A stretch of DNA of 64,000 nucleotides from Apostichopus californicus (GCA_020650975.1 JAIPMN010000763.1:17474-81473); one strand, 5' to 3'; counted from the stretch's first letter, positions 48,501 through 59,268 are shown. Notes: generated by a model from the sequence alone, not told the origin. Made by a program: numbers and translations.

Positions 48501-51500
48501 TAAGGAATAAAATCATGTGTCAAAAAGGATGTAAGTTCATCCTAGGAAAGGTTAAAAAAAAAAATCTGTTGTATAATTTGAACATATTGACATATCACTG
48601 TGCATGTTTTTTTTCCACTACACTGTGCAGTTATGGAACTCTGAGATTCTATTTAAATTAAAGTATAACAATTTGGCCAAAAAAACAAACCTGGTTGATA
48701 TTAAAGGTCCTACATGTACTTCCTTCATCTTTTTCTTTTTGGCAATTGTAGCTTTCTTCTAAAAAGAACAACAAAAAAAACATCAAAAAGTGCAAAATTA
48801 TAACAATTATACTACTACAACAATGGTGATGATAATGTTGACAATGACACCATTGACTAGATTTGAAATTTGCATGTATCCACCACGAGAGGCTGAATAA
48901 GCATCCTGTTTTAGGAGCATTTAACAACTTTGTGAGTTCAATTAAAGCCCTATTCATGTTATTATCATGCACGGACACCGGCTTATATCAAGCCTTCCCT
49001 TTCCACACAAACATTCAGGGAATAACGAGGTAGGTGTGTCCCCTAAGACAGATAAGAGTGTTTAATCAGCATATGAATACTATCCATTTTCACACAGAGG
49101 CAAATTGAATATGCATCACCTAATCTGAGGGTTTAAGTACCATGCCCAACCCTTCACATTTGTCTTATGTGGCATTTGTAAAGGTGGCAGTGAGTTATGT
49201 TACATGGTCTTCAGTGGTGTTGTTTAAGTCATTTTTGTTTTTAATATAAAGTCCAAGTTATCTTTCATGCCTTCTGAGAATTGATTTCTGAGGGGTGAGG
49301 TGGGGGTCATGGTTCAGTCCTTATGGAAGATCCTGGGTCACTGGCCTAACAAAATGGCATCTGTGGCAGGTTGCAAGTGACCTTACTGTTGTCTCAGGTT
49401 GGCATACATGTAAAAGGTAGTACATTACCTTACACTGGTCTTTAACTGATGTTTCTATGGGGTATTAATTTAACCTCACATTGGGCCTTACATGCCATCT
49501 CTACTCTTGGCTTTAAATGGCGGCTCAGTGGCACCTTACCTTAGACTTGGCTTTCACTGATGATTGGCTAGGATCTGCATTTTCTTTGTTCTCCAGAGGT
49601 GCATTGGCCTTTTCTTTGCTTCTCTGAGACTCACCAACCTCTTCTTTGTTTCTCTCTGAGTCATCAGCAAAATGGACCTACGGGAAGGGCTAAGATGTGA
49701 TTTCCCATTCACTGTTCATGGTGACAGGTAATATTCCTATTCACAGTGAGAGGCAATTGTGCTGTTCATGGTTACAGACAATATTGCTGTTCATGGTAAA
49801 TGAAATATTAATGTTCATAGTGCCAGGCGATGTAACAGTTCATAGTTAACAAACATTGACCGCTATCCATGACATATTGACAAACATGGATTTATGTTCA
49901 AACTCCCAGAAAAAGATAACATTCTGTGATAATTACTTCAATTCATTTTGGGAACAACCCACATGATCAATAGAATTCCATAGCATATTATACTGACCTT
50001 CTTAACGGCCACATCAGGATCTTCCTTCAAAGGTATATTTTCGGTGGATTTCAAGGTATCACCCCCTTCTTTGCTTGGCATCGGTGGCATTGATTTTCCA
50101 GATGTGCCCGGTCTGTTCCGTGCATCTGGCGATATTTCGTCCGCACTTCTATCGCCTTCTAGGATGCTGTGCATCTTGGTATCCTCTGACTCATCTTCAT
50201 CCTCCTCTTCCTCTTCCTCTTCCTCTGGGTCATCCTCTGTGTCTCTGAACTGCTCCGGTGGTGGGTAAGACCATTCATATGTATCCTTCGGAGAAATACC
50301 CAAAAAAAAAGTAACAGAGTGTAAGATGAAAAATTTGGAGTGGCTTGGATGCTAGATTTGAGAAAAATGCATTGAATAAGCATCAGAGGTCCTTTAAGGT
50401 CATAGTGTGCTGTTCCTGCAGGGATTATTGATCTAGGGAAAGCAGGTTGAAAAGCAAGAGGAAAGAAGGAACAATAAAAAATGGTTATTTCTCATCTGGT
50501 TATTTCTTATCTGAAACAAGTGAAAAGTAAGTTTATATTTTGACATTTCAAATATTACCAGATGTTTGGAAGTGGTATTAGCTATGTTTCATCTTGGTTT
50601 CTCCACCTACAGAACACAATCCATTGTGTGAAGTGTCAGTAATTATTCATTTAGCTTTAAACCAAATCCCACCCGAAACTTAGCTCTTCCCACCACCTTC
50701 ATGACACAATCCAACTGAAAGAGTAAAGCGATGAATCACTTGGGCTTAAACTTAAAGAGTAGTTTAGCTACGAGTCATTTGGTTTTACCAGTATAAAGGA
50801 TGCATCCAGCCATGAAATACATCGTCCAAGCTACTTGGCTTTAACTGAACGAACGACCCACCTAATCTGAAACTTGAACAATGAACGGTGTGGCTTTTAA
50901 CCAAATTAACGATCCACACAACATGAAGCTGTCACCATACAGGTTCTTTGCCATTCCCCTCTCACAGGAAACAATCAAAACTTGAAGTGTACAGTACAAG
51001 CTAATAGTCTTTCCTAACACACACAAACAGTCTTGAAACATCCCCCCCTCTCCCCCACAAACACATGAAACTTACCATTTGATAGTAAAGTATCCCAAAA
51101 TATCTTGTTGACAAATACAAAAGACACAATTTTTAACAGTACTTGCTGTCACAGTGTATGATTATCACCATGTGTGTTTACTTGCTGTCACAGTGTATGA
51201 TAATCACAATGTGTGTGTCACACCAACAATCTCTCCCCTGTGATCCGCAAACAGAAATTGAAACTAGTTTTGTGCTGTACTCTCTATTTTCATCTCGAAT
51301 GCAACTAGAGACAATACAAAACAAACTCTTGGACACGATTCAAAGTCCTGCCTAACACAATGTATTACTAATGAGCCATCAACAAAACAAGTGCTTTTGA
51401 AGGTTTGATATGAATGGACAAAAGCTCACTTCCTGTGTGACTTGTTTATTAACGCATTCATTATCGTTTAAAGGCCTTGTCTTTTAGCTGTTTTTGTGAC

Positions 51501-54500
51501 TTAACGAGAAAACAGATATTTTTTATTCTGACTTGAAGCAGTGTTTTGCATGTAGGTCATCAATTTACAACAGTTTGATCATAATCTATTAAGTAAATTT
51601 TTCAAAAATATATTTATTGCAGTTGATGAATACTTTCTGCTCTAGACATTTCGTACTTCAGACATATTTTCATATATGATACAGATCATGTCCAAAGCAG
51701 ACTGTACAGTTACAACATTTTTTTTTCTTTCTACATTTTCTTAAAAATTCAAACACAGTTGCATATGAAGCTGATCAACAGGTGCATAGAAATAAAAAAC
51801 TTACTGTTCCACCCATGTGTGGTGGAAGTTGATCTGCTTCGAAACAGCTCATTACATCCTTGGCCTTGAGAAACTTCAAATGGGCCTTAGATTCTTCTGA
51901 CAGTAACCTCTCAATGATTTTCCAAATAGCTATGGGAAAGTAAAGAATGAAAGTTGAACTTGTCTTAACGATATTGAGGAGGATAAAACCAAGCTCACTA
52001 TCGACATCACCAACAAGAGATAAATGAACTGCTCACTAGATTAACATAATTAAATGTAGACCGGGCTGAAGGAAGAGGGGAAGAACCGGGGAGAACAAAG
52101 AGGGGAAGAGGGGGAGAACAAAGGATAAAAAGGGGGAGATGGGGAGAACAAAGGAGAGACAGAGGGGAGAAAGCTATGAGGAACTTGGGAGTTTTTAGAA
52201 TAGAAACTTGAAAGATGGAAGGTTTAGAGTGATATATCAAGACCAAGGCTGTCTCACACATCTATACACAATTTTATCCCAGAGCTGGTCATGTGGTAAT
52301 TTGTCACACCCACATAACCAAGTGTGTACAATTCGCACAGTTGCCCCACGGGCACTGCAGTGTGCCACATGTGTTCCCTGGGGGACTTCCTATAGGGTGC
52401 CGCCACAGACCGATACACGCAACAATATTTACAAGTACCTTGTAGATCCCCATTCATTAATCTGAGGGGAAGAGAGGCAATGGAGTTTACGTGCCTTGCC
52501 CAAGGACGCAACATAATAACCTAGCCAGGACTTAGATCGCAAGTTCATTGCCTTAAATATGACCACAACGCTCCTCGTAAAGGAGGGAAATGTATTCTAC
52601 AAGGACTTGCCACAGTTTAATTGATGACTGTGTCGTGTTTTACAATCTGTAAATTTTTAGACCATGTCTAAAAAGGTGTTTCACACAAAGAGAAAATGCT
52701 AGATCCAATCTGGTGGTTGTTAAGCAGACAACTTTTGATGAAACATCACAGGATGGCAATTTCTACAATTTCGCACAGCCTAAAACTATTCTCTACTTTG
52801 CTGCCGCAATTAAAATCAAAATGCTACTTGTGTTTGTTTCGTTTTTTTGGCAGATATATGAAGAAAACACAACTACCAACGAGGTTGTTAACACCCTGAA
52901 TCTGGGTCTTGTTGCAACTCTAATTCACATGCAGAGAAAGAGACTACCTCTCGATAAATATCACAAATTTAATGAATTTCCTGTAGCCCAACAACCATCC
53001 ATTGGGACATTAAAGGTACAACTACTTTCAGTTACTAATTTATTAAAGGTAATAAAGTTCCATAAGTAACCCACAGTGACTCTTAGAGCTGATCAAAATG
53101 CAAAGACGCATTGCAATTTCTATGAGAGCATAGATGATTAAGGCATCTCACATTTTTATTTATTTATTGTTTTTCCTCCTGCAATATTATCGGTATCCAT
53201 TTATGATTTCTCAATACTTCTGTAATATCAGATTTACTCAATGAAGAAGGTCTTCCATTAATAATTACCACTTTAAAATTATAACAACAAATTTCTTGTG
53301 TCAAAGAAGACCCATGTGCAGTGCGTGGGTCTATTTGTATTAATGTTAATATGCCTTCTTCAAATATGTACACTGAATCTCCCATGATAACAAAGAATGA
53401 ACCTACCATTGAGAATCCAAGGCATCTCATATATATACAGCATCTCTGTTAAAGGAGAGATAGAGAGAGATTTTTAGCAGAAGTTAACTTCAAACTGTAA
53501 AAGTGAGCAGAATCAGTGGAGAACCAACACTCTTCCCTTTGCCTACTCAATCCTACTAAAAGCATTTCATAATCATTTTCTTTCAAAATATGTTTAAATT
53601 CATCATAAAATGTAAATTTGCAAAAACAAGTTCAGGTTGTGATAGTGAAGACACCTGTTTAGACACTCTCTTATCCACTTTTCAACTGTATAATTTGCAT
53701 GTAAAATTTCAGTTAAAACATTAAACAATCCTAAACAGATTAACGAACCAACTTCGATGGGTTATTTTCTCACCATTTTACATTATAGAAAATGTTTTGG
53801 AAGAGGTTTTCACTTAAAAATCTTCACACATTTGGAAGATCTGAATTTGTATAATTAGACAACAACTGTGCGGTACAAATGACAATTTTGTGAATTTTGT
53901 AAGATAAATATGAATTTATGTTTTAATATAACAATATGATATACTCACCACAAAGAGCAGGAAAGTATAACTCCAAAGCTCCGATCAGAAACCTAATCAC
54001 GTCAAGATCCTACAGAGAAAGAGGAAACATTGTGTATTTCCACAAAACAAACAAACTGATGAAGCAATGTTGCTTTAGAGGGATTTCCTGGTCTGAAAAG
54101 TTATCCAAGGATGTTGTTGCTTTATATCATATTACAGTTAGCAATGTTTGATGAATAATTTTAAATGTGGAAACATTTACAGAAATTTTGCATGCTTATC
54201 ACATATTTACCCCTGTAAAAATGAAGATTTCTATCTAGATTTCTGTCAAGCATCTTGCAAGTGTGCTGCAGTTTGACATACATCATCTGAATTTACACAG
54301 ATTTTCTCTTTTCACAGACTTACTGAAATTTGTAGACCAACTGTGTGACCAACTCTTCCAACCTTTGTTCTCATAGAAAAACATTTTCAAGAAACAAATG
54401 ATTGATGCCTGAAATGAAATATTGTTTGTCTTCTTCATATTAATTAGTTTTTATGATACACTCTTTGGTAAATGAAAGTGTAACAGAATGGCATGTACTG

Positions 54501-57500
54501 AACAAATTAGCAACTTAAACCATGTATTAAAGTATCTCTTACTTCCCAAGATCCGTTTCTTATGTCAAACATAAAGAGGGCAAACTTTCTGACAATTTTT
54601 GTGTTCCTGTGAAATACAGGACCAACCAGTGTAAATGAAGAAAGTGCACATATTTATATTCAGCTGTATAAGTTACCTTTGTAATCAACATATCTGCTTT
54701 GCCTTGGTACGTTTGCCTCGGTACTCACTCAAAGTGTAACGATAACAACGATAAGGGTCACATAGATTGGAAGCCATGTTTCTATGTAATGACATGCCTC
54801 CTCTACCCGTCCCGTTCATAAGCTGTTTTCCTTACCATATTAGAGACACCAGCTCCAGTCATATCTTGTACAATGACCACTGGATTATCAAAGTCCTCCC
54901 ATTGTAGTTTCTCTAACCAGAAGGCGATAAACTTCTTTGCTTGTCGAGTTAGCTCCGCATCACCCTTCTTGCTATGCTTGACTCTGAACCACACTGGCAA
55001 AGATAAACAATAAACAAGACAGCTATAAATACAAAAAAAGAGAGGAAAAACAAGCGTTTTGACTATTAAACAGAGATTCCTGAGAACCATCATATATTCT
55101 ACAGTATAGATGTTCGCCAGACACCTAGGGTGATGGATGTGGCAAAGGTCAGGAAAATTTATTTCTCTTTTCTTTGCCCAAGATGGCACTCTCAGGCTTG
55201 CTCCATCAGTCTTTAACAGCGTATGCAAGTCAGTCAAATGTTGACGGACCTGTTTAAGTTTTCTTAACACCTATTTTTCCCACAGCCCCTATGAGCTCCC
55301 GGGCCCCCACAAAAAATTATCTTGGACCTTCAAAGTGGTGTGAGGCCCCCCCCCCCCCCCGTTGAGAAAGATGGTCCTAAAGCATGTTTACTGAGATAGT
55401 TTTTGATGATGCCAAAGTAGGACGAACACTCTCAAACTGTCCAGTGCTTCATGTCAAAGAAAAACAGAAAATAACAACCAGTAAATTTACATCATGAGTC
55501 CAGCGGTGACAACTTTTTCGGGACTCTAGATATAATCTAACGTAAGTGACACATGTACATTAAATTTGTCTACTCACATATTCTACAGTTTTGTTTATCC
55601 CTTCCTCTGCAGTATAGAGGTCCAACAGTCTTGAATTCATCACTGAAAGAGTCCCATGTAAGATCTATAACGGCAAAATTTGAAAGAACAACGACAGCTC
55701 ACCAGAAAGTTGTTAACAACTAATATAAAAATAACAATGAAAATTCCATTAGAGAAAACTTTCTTGGCTCTTATCCAAACAAATATGTAAAGTTAAAGTC
55801 ACACATAGACTTAATTTACATACAACTGTATTAATTACAGAGTTTCTTTAATTTTTCATTAATATACTAAATCTTTGATATTTACCCAGGGCTTTCTTTA
55901 TTTTCTATTTTTATTTTCTCCTTTAACAAATTCAAACTTTTAACTGGTAATTTTACAATGTCATATTAATAAATGATATGACAATTTCCGATAGAGTACT
56001 TTGGCATATTGATATTGAACATTACCATTTCAAGTGCTCCGTGAAAATTTTGTCACACACTTATGGGTCAAAAACAACAATCGGATCAAAAACGAATGAG
56101 CCAATGGTAGGTGCCGTTGTTAAAACATCAATCAGGATTAACATGGAGTTCTACGGATCTCACAACACCACATTTCAAAGTTCAGTAGCTACTGTAATTG
56201 CATAGGGCTCGAACAAAAGTTGTTAATGTTATCTTCACTTTATAAATACTCCAGTACGTACTGCCAGTGTCTTAACGATATCAATGAAAATCCTGCACAA
56301 CCATTAGCACTCTGAACAAGATGATACCCAGACACTTGGCTGGTTTGGGTAATTAGCAAATGATGCTATTTGTCCATCCCATCTCTGTATACAAAATTGA
56401 ATGATAGGAAGAGGAAGTGGGATGTCACCCTGAACTGGGTCAGGGAGAGCCGGTGCCTACAACATTACTACTTTTTTCTTGTAGGCTAGGTAGACTGGTT
56501 TGAATATATTTAGAAATTGAGAGAAGACAGGTATGAGGAGTGAAGTAAATACTTAAGTATGATAATAGTTCTGCTGGATCTGATTTAAAAAATATTTTAG
56601 ATCCTGCAGTACTATTGTGATGATTCAGTGTTGGAATGTGTCACAGTTTTGGTAGTGATGCTACTTCAATTCTAACAGACCTACTTTTTTAAGACAGTTG
56701 CACCTTCCAACGGAGAATTTTCTTTTTAAACCCTTTCGTGACAATCTGACTAATTATGCCAAACTGTACTGCATGTGAAGAAACTTCTGCTTCTGAAGAA
56801 TTCTTCGGTTCTGAACCCCGATTACACCTTTAGATAGATATTTCAAGTAACACCAGTTGGCATCTCGAGGACTCACCGTTAATTTCAAACTCCTTCCTCC
56901 ATTTTAGGATCTTCTCAAGTTTCTCGACGGCCACATCTACGTTGGACTTACTGATGATGAGGACGTTGTAGAGGTATTTGTCATATTTCTTCACTCTTTG
57001 AATATCCCTTGCATCAAAGTCTTCATGACCTAAACATTAAAGTCACAAACACTAAGGAATACTTCTAAAATGTATACACTGACAATACCAACAAGATGGA
57101 AATCAAGTGAAGAAGAACAGTGGCACAAACCAGAAAACAAGACCATTCAACACAATGTATATTGTCAAAGGATGGAAGAGGAAAAAAACAAGACTGGAGA
57201 TTAAAGGAAGATTCTGAAACTATCAAAAGATTTGGTCGACCAGAAAGGAGGAATTATTTATGTACATCAAAAGTGTTTCTTCCATTCAACAAACCTTCTT
57301 CAAGGTGACTGTGAGCTTCAAACAATTGTATAAATCAAACTAGTCCCTTGTGACCCACAAACCTATCAAGAATGTTGCACACTATCACACATGTATGATA
57401 AACCAACAGTCTCCTTCCCTCGGGTCAATCGTTGTTCAAACAAAGTTTAAACCTAAATTTCAAATTTAACTTTAAAACTATTTTCTCTCTGAAAATTTCT

Positions 57501-59268
57501 GTCTTTAAATTATTCTGCTGATTGTGATATTTTTTGGGGAAAAAAGTACCTTCCTGTGATAAAAATTTGATACTGCCCCTTACCTTTTAGTATATAGATT
57601 TAACAATGTAAACCGTCACAGAACGGTATTGTTTCTAGTCGTTATTTACAATGACTTACGTACAAGATCAGACTTGAAAGTAAATTACAAAATCATCAAA
57701 CCTGTTGGATATTTATCAAAGAACGTTTTCCTGAATTCATCAATTAGGTCCTGGTTGTACTGCAAAGGAATCAAGAATAAAAGGAAACATCATTATATCT
57801 GAGCAATTCTGCAAACCAGATGGTTTTGAACTTAACAACATGGTTGACTAGTGGAGATGCATACAGTATTTGGAGAATGTAGATACTGAACTGTAGAGTC
57901 TTAGCTTGCGGTCCAATTTTCAAGTGTCCAATCTTTTTCAAAATTTGTACATTCTTTGCTATCCAGGTTCATTCTTAAAGAAACCATGGAAATGAAAGCA
58001 TTTGGAAAGAAGGGAAACTAGAACATTTGAACAATGTTGTAGCTTAAATGACTTTTGCTGCTTATCAAAACACTGTCCTCATTCAAAATATGGAAGCATG
58101 TCTGCAGTAGCTTCTACAGTAAATAGGAGAAAAATTTCAAAGACTGGTTTAGCCTCACTTTGAAGAGACACAACCTTTGCCTCATTTTAGATCAGATCAA
58201 AACCTAAGGAGGAGGGGCATTTTAAAGGATTCCATGTTTGGACCTGCCTTGACCGCAAATGGCTGTTGACCTACTTAATGTGTAAATTTTAATGAAGTCC
58301 CTGACATGGGCAATAACTTGTAAACCAATGGAACTAAAAAAGTAGATTTGCTTGTTTACTTGAAACTATAGTACACCTCAAATGTCTAAAATGCAGTGCC
58401 TTATTTTGTTCCAACTGCAATAGTTATAGTCTGCATGATGTAGACCTAACTATTACAGATTTAGTAAAGACATACAGAATTGATGTTGTGGGCTAGGAAT
58501 TATTTTTAATACTTTTTAAGCAGTTATGTTGTTTTGTATTGTATTTGGGGTATGCTATGTGCCATTATCTGTATTATATGTACAATATGTTACGTGATAT
58601 TATGTAACCTGCACTTGCAATGTACAGTACTTAGCATGTTGAAGGCCTACATTATTAGAGAACAGACCTTCAAAGTGTGTACAGAACATCTGTTGCTGAT
58701 CCCAACATCTTTCACTTCTCTACAATGTGACCATTGCTAAGAGAGAAAGCACTGTTGTTCACATCTTTCTTAAAGATTAGGAGACATATGACACAAAGGA
58801 AGAATGGAAAGTTGTAACACTATTTCACATTGGAGTAGTCATGTCTAAAGTAATAGAACACACGAATTCGCGTTCATTTCATTTCCGCTCACATTTAGCC
58901 ATATGCCTACTGTAGTACTGGTAGTGTTAACTTACTGTGACTTAAGGAGTCTAATCTCTCCAGCCTGGCCTTACGTTAAATAGACTAGATCCAGGCCTAA
59001 GTTACCGCAATTCTATACCTAACTTAGTAAACAAATCATGATAAAAATGAGAAATATATTAGACGTTTTTCAATGTTTATTTGGATTCGCGAAACTCATT
59101 CACGTGCTGTTTCATATGAGAGTCTTAAAGTTACGATCATTACCAATCTAACATAAAGTATCCTATTCCTAGACTTGTCAAACTAAGTTCTTTCAAAGCT
59201 AAAGTCAACTTCAACCTTTTACTTCGATTCTCCAACTTCTAACTCACCCGTTGTAACCTGACGACCAT
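45361..59268 (-). CDS. MOSPD2: MOSPD2 ortholog (CRAL-TRIO + MSP domain, ER-anchored), 16 coding exons
   Basis: Joining 16 exons (59268-59248, 57759-57702, 57029-56877, 55664-55578, 54993-54836, 54009-53949, 53445-53407, 51929-51805, 50285-49998, 49677-49540, 48758-48691, 48499-48391, 47719-47623, 46828-46696, 46009-45925, 45549-45361) gives 1809 nt, 602 residues. All 15 introns are GT-AG and phase-consistent. Residues ~30-234 match the N-terminal/CRAL-TRIO half of MOSPD2 (DARDIQRVKKYD, LWFRVK, FIAFWLEKLQW, EMPWILNAIWKI, LPPHMGGT). Residues 235-376 are an acidic linker. Residues ~380-512 are a VAP-like MSP domain (KTTSPDKYRVRPSSG, FLVLSTEL). A membrane segment at ~559-578 follows. In vertebrates MOSPD2 sits in the ER and binds FFAT motifs of partner proteins at contact sites through its MSP domain. 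Human MOSPD2 is about 518 residues; most of the excess here is linker plus a 24-residue tail after the membrane segment. Function in this organism is inferred by homology. Confidence 0.95.
45925..46009 (-). CDS. MOSPD2: MOSPD2 exon 15 (residues 512-540)
   Basis: TTCCTTAG acceptor, GTAACT donor, 85 nt. Encodes LKCMCETPPEALVTNHDILK and ELHILTKK. RLKC follows human MEHRLRCH; the rest is the helix that leads to the membrane anchor. Confidence 0.92.
46696..46828 (-). CDS. MOSPD2: MOSPD2 exon 14 (residues 468-512), MSP domain end
   Basis: ACTTTAG acceptor, GTAAGA donor, 133 nt. Encodes ESEQVVRDKFLVLSTEL and AQLMEFWRNVSKSTVVEHR, aligned with human 'DRFLIMAAEM ... ELTQFWKEVPRNKVMEHR'. Confidence 0.96.
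47259..47283. repeat. Poly-T / poly-G junction in MOSPD2 intron 13
   Basis: An uninterrupted run of T immediately followed by a run of 12 G. Homopolymer lengths are likely to be unreliable in any assembly. Confidence 0.9.
47623..47719 (-). CDS. MOSPD2: MOSPD2 exon 13 (residues 436-468), MSP domain core
   Basis: TTTTCCAG acceptor, GTAAGT donor, 97 nt. Encodes IKTTSPDKYRVRPSSGHINP and ASVVIEIIYLG. KTT.P..YRVRP..G.I.P is the VAP/MSP signature; its Lys/Thr residues line the FFAT-motif pocket in VAP and MOSPD2. Confidence 0.97.
48391..48499 (-). CDS. MOSPD2: MOSPD2 exon 12 (residues 399-435), MSP domain
   Basis: TTCCTTAG acceptor, GTTTGT donor, 109 nt. Encodes RPGESLIFKPTG, then STFTVSNMTDSKVAYK, the MSP strand pattern 'L.N.T...VAFKV' that leads to the FFAT-binding surface. 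Confidence 0.95.
48691..48758 (-). CDS. MOSPD2: MOSPD2 exon 11 (residues 377-399)
   Basis: TTTTTAG acceptor, GTTTGT donor, 68 nt. Encodes a basic stretch (KKATIAKKKKMK) and EVHVGPLISTR, leading into the first strand of the MSP domain (human: FKGPLLHISPAEEL). Part of the start of the usual MSP fold is shorter here. Confidence 0.85.
49540..49677 (-). CDS. MOSPD2: MOSPD2 exon 10 (residues 331-376), charged linker
   Basis: CCGTAG acceptor, GTAAGG donor, 138 nt in phase 0. Encodes a hydrophilic, low-complexity segment with internal repeats around NKEE, SKEK and NKEN. Both flanking introns are phase 0, so it could be skipped without a frameshift. Lack of a conserved motif makes it less certain than domain exons. 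Confidence 0.75.
49690..49850. repeat. 25-bp minisatellite in MOSPD2 intron 9
   Basis: GTTCATGG/GTTCATAG-type cores occur at 49714, 49739, 49764, 49789, 49813 and 49838, an almost exact 25-bp period. The unit is roughly GTTCATGGTGACAGGCAATA, with spacer. It starts within about 20 bp of exon 10's acceptor side and fills half of this 320-bp intron. Confidence 0.85.
49998..50285 (-). CDS. MOSPD2: MOSPD2 exon 9 (residues 235-330), acidic linker
   Basis: CTCCGAAG acceptor, GTCAGT donor, 288 nt in phase 0. Starts DTYEWSYPPPEQF, like human 'DPFKYSYPP', then an acidic run of about 20 Asp/Glu-dominated residues (~249-269) encoded by a GAG/GAA tract, then Ser/Pro-rich sequence ending in DPDVAVKK. It is probably disordered. 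Confidence 0.92.
50640..50945. repeat. Degenerate repeat in MOSPD2 intron 8
   Basis: Four to five loosely related blocks share 'TCA[C/T]TTGG.[C/T]TTAA' and 'AA[C/T]GA.CCAC' phrases at intervals of about 45-75 bp. Probably an old tandem array; boundaries are vague. Confidence 0.45.
51142..51219 (+). repeat. 39-bp tandem duplication in MOSPD2 intron 8
   Basis: CTTGCTGTCACAGTGTATGA occurs at 51142 and 51181, each followed by an almost identical TATCAC-ATGTGTGT tail. Confidence 0.92.
51805..51929 (-). CDS. MOSPD2: MOSPD2 exon 8 (residues 193-234)
   Basis: TCCCATAG acceptor, GTAAGT donor, 125 nt. Encodes AIWKIIERLLSEESKAHLKF, LKAKDVMSCFEADQ and LPPHMGGT. The last is the Sec14 'LP..hGG' motif that closes CRAL-TRIO domains and is nearly identical in human MOSPD2. 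Confidence 0.97.
52068..52172 (+). repeat. Polypurine tract in MOSPD2 intron 7
   Basis: About 105 bp of almost pure A/G on the plus strand, with a repeated GGGGAGAACAAAG motif at a ~25-30-bp interval. On the transcribed-sense (minus) strand it is a long pyrimidine tract 140-240 nt upstream of the exon 8 acceptor. Confidence 0.85.
52255..52585 (-). mobile_element. SINE-like element in MOSPD2 intron 7, sense orientation
   Basis: On the minus strand: TTGTGGTCATATTTAAGGCA, AATGAACTTGCGATCTAAGT (decayed tRNA-like 3' part), GCGTCCTTGGGCAAGGCACG, then CCATTGCCTCTCTTCCCCTC and ATGAATGGGGATCTACAAGG. The CCTTGGGCAAG...TTGCCTCTC core is the same as in the SINE at 36256, so both belong to the same superfamily. 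The tRNA head is incomplete and the tail is not clear, so the edges are approximate. Confidence 0.75.
53407..53445 (-). CDS. MOSPD2: MOSPD2 exon 7, micro-exon (residues 180-193)
   Basis: Only 39 nt: TTAACAG acceptor, GTAGGT donor. Encodes EMLYIYEMPWILN, matching 'KIVIFDMPWLMNA'. Both junctions restore the frame exactly (phases 1 and 1). The exon is too short for open-frame scans and was found by looking for the conserved MPW motif. Confidence 0.9.
53949..54009 (-). CDS. MOSPD2: MOSPD2 exon 6 (residues 160-180)
   Basis: CTCTGTAG acceptor, GTGAGT donor, 61 nt. Encodes DLDVIRFLIGALELYFPALC, equivalent to 'DFVRFIINCFKVYYPKYL' of human MOSPD2. Confidence 0.93.
54836..54993 (-). CDS. MOSPD2: MOSPD2 exon 5 (residues 107-159)
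   Basis: TTTGCCAG acceptor, GTAAGG donor, 158 nt. Encodes LWFRVKHSKKG, LTRQAKKFIAFWLEKL and NPVVIVQDMTGAGVSNM. This is the CRAL-TRIO core strand with the conserved IAFWLE motif and the central beta-strand followed by D-T-G, as in other Sec14-like domains. Confidence 0.96.
55578..55664 (-). CDS. MOSPD2: MOSPD2 exon 4 (residues 78-107)
   Basis: GTTATAG acceptor, GTGAGT donor, 87 nt. Encodes DLTWDSFSDEF...GPLYCRGRDKQNCRI, the first strand region of the CRAL-TRIO fold, where the human protein has a comparable 'YLHGYDKEGNKLFWIRVK' stretch. Confidence 0.92.
56877..57029 (-). CDS. MOSPD2: MOSPD2 exon 3 (residues 27-77)
   Basis: TGTTTAG acceptor, GTGAGT donor, 153 nt. Encodes HEDFDARDIQRVKK near its start and EKLEKILKWRKEFEIN at its end. 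This is the CRAL-TRIO N-terminal helical region; DARD and W/F-RKE are conserved with vertebrate MOSPD2. Confidence 0.95.
57702..57759 (-). CDS. MOSPD2: MOSPD2 exon 2 (residues 8-27)
   Basis: TTTGCAG acceptor, 58 nt, GTTTGA donor. Encodes YNQDLIDEFRKTFFDKYPT, matching the N-terminal helix before the CRAL-TRIO domain (human pattern: LISETRRRFEAEY). Confidence 0.85.
59248..59268 (-). CDS. MOSPD2: MOSPD2 exon 1 (residues 1-7)
   Basis: ATG with a good context (AAAATGG), encoding MVVRLQR, ends phase 0 at a GTGAGT donor. This start was chosen because it is the only ATG here whose frame joins exon 2. An ATG 8 nt upstream (59276-59274) is out of frame. Being so short, exon 1 is the least certain of the set. 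Confidence 0.65.

Noticed and set aside
50044-50268. Poly-serine plus-strand frame
   Set aside because: Antisense shadow of the MOSPD2 acidic GAG/GAA tract in exon 9.
52713-53069. 118-codon plus-strand open frame inside MOSPD2 intron 7
   Set aside because: Antisense to the gene, no domain recognised, and part overlaps another open frame. Treated as chance, though it could be a decayed element.
53164-53430. 88-codon minus-strand frame starting in exon 7
   Set aside because: It is out of frame with MOSPD2 at exon 7; the MOSPD2 frame itself hits a stop soon after the donor. Not a read-through exon.
54803-55270. Continuous 155-codon minus-strand frame as a single exon
   Set aside because: Only 54993-54836 is exon 5; the upstream part continues into intron 4, past a good acceptor, and is not conserved. 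The last residues run past the GTAAGG donor.
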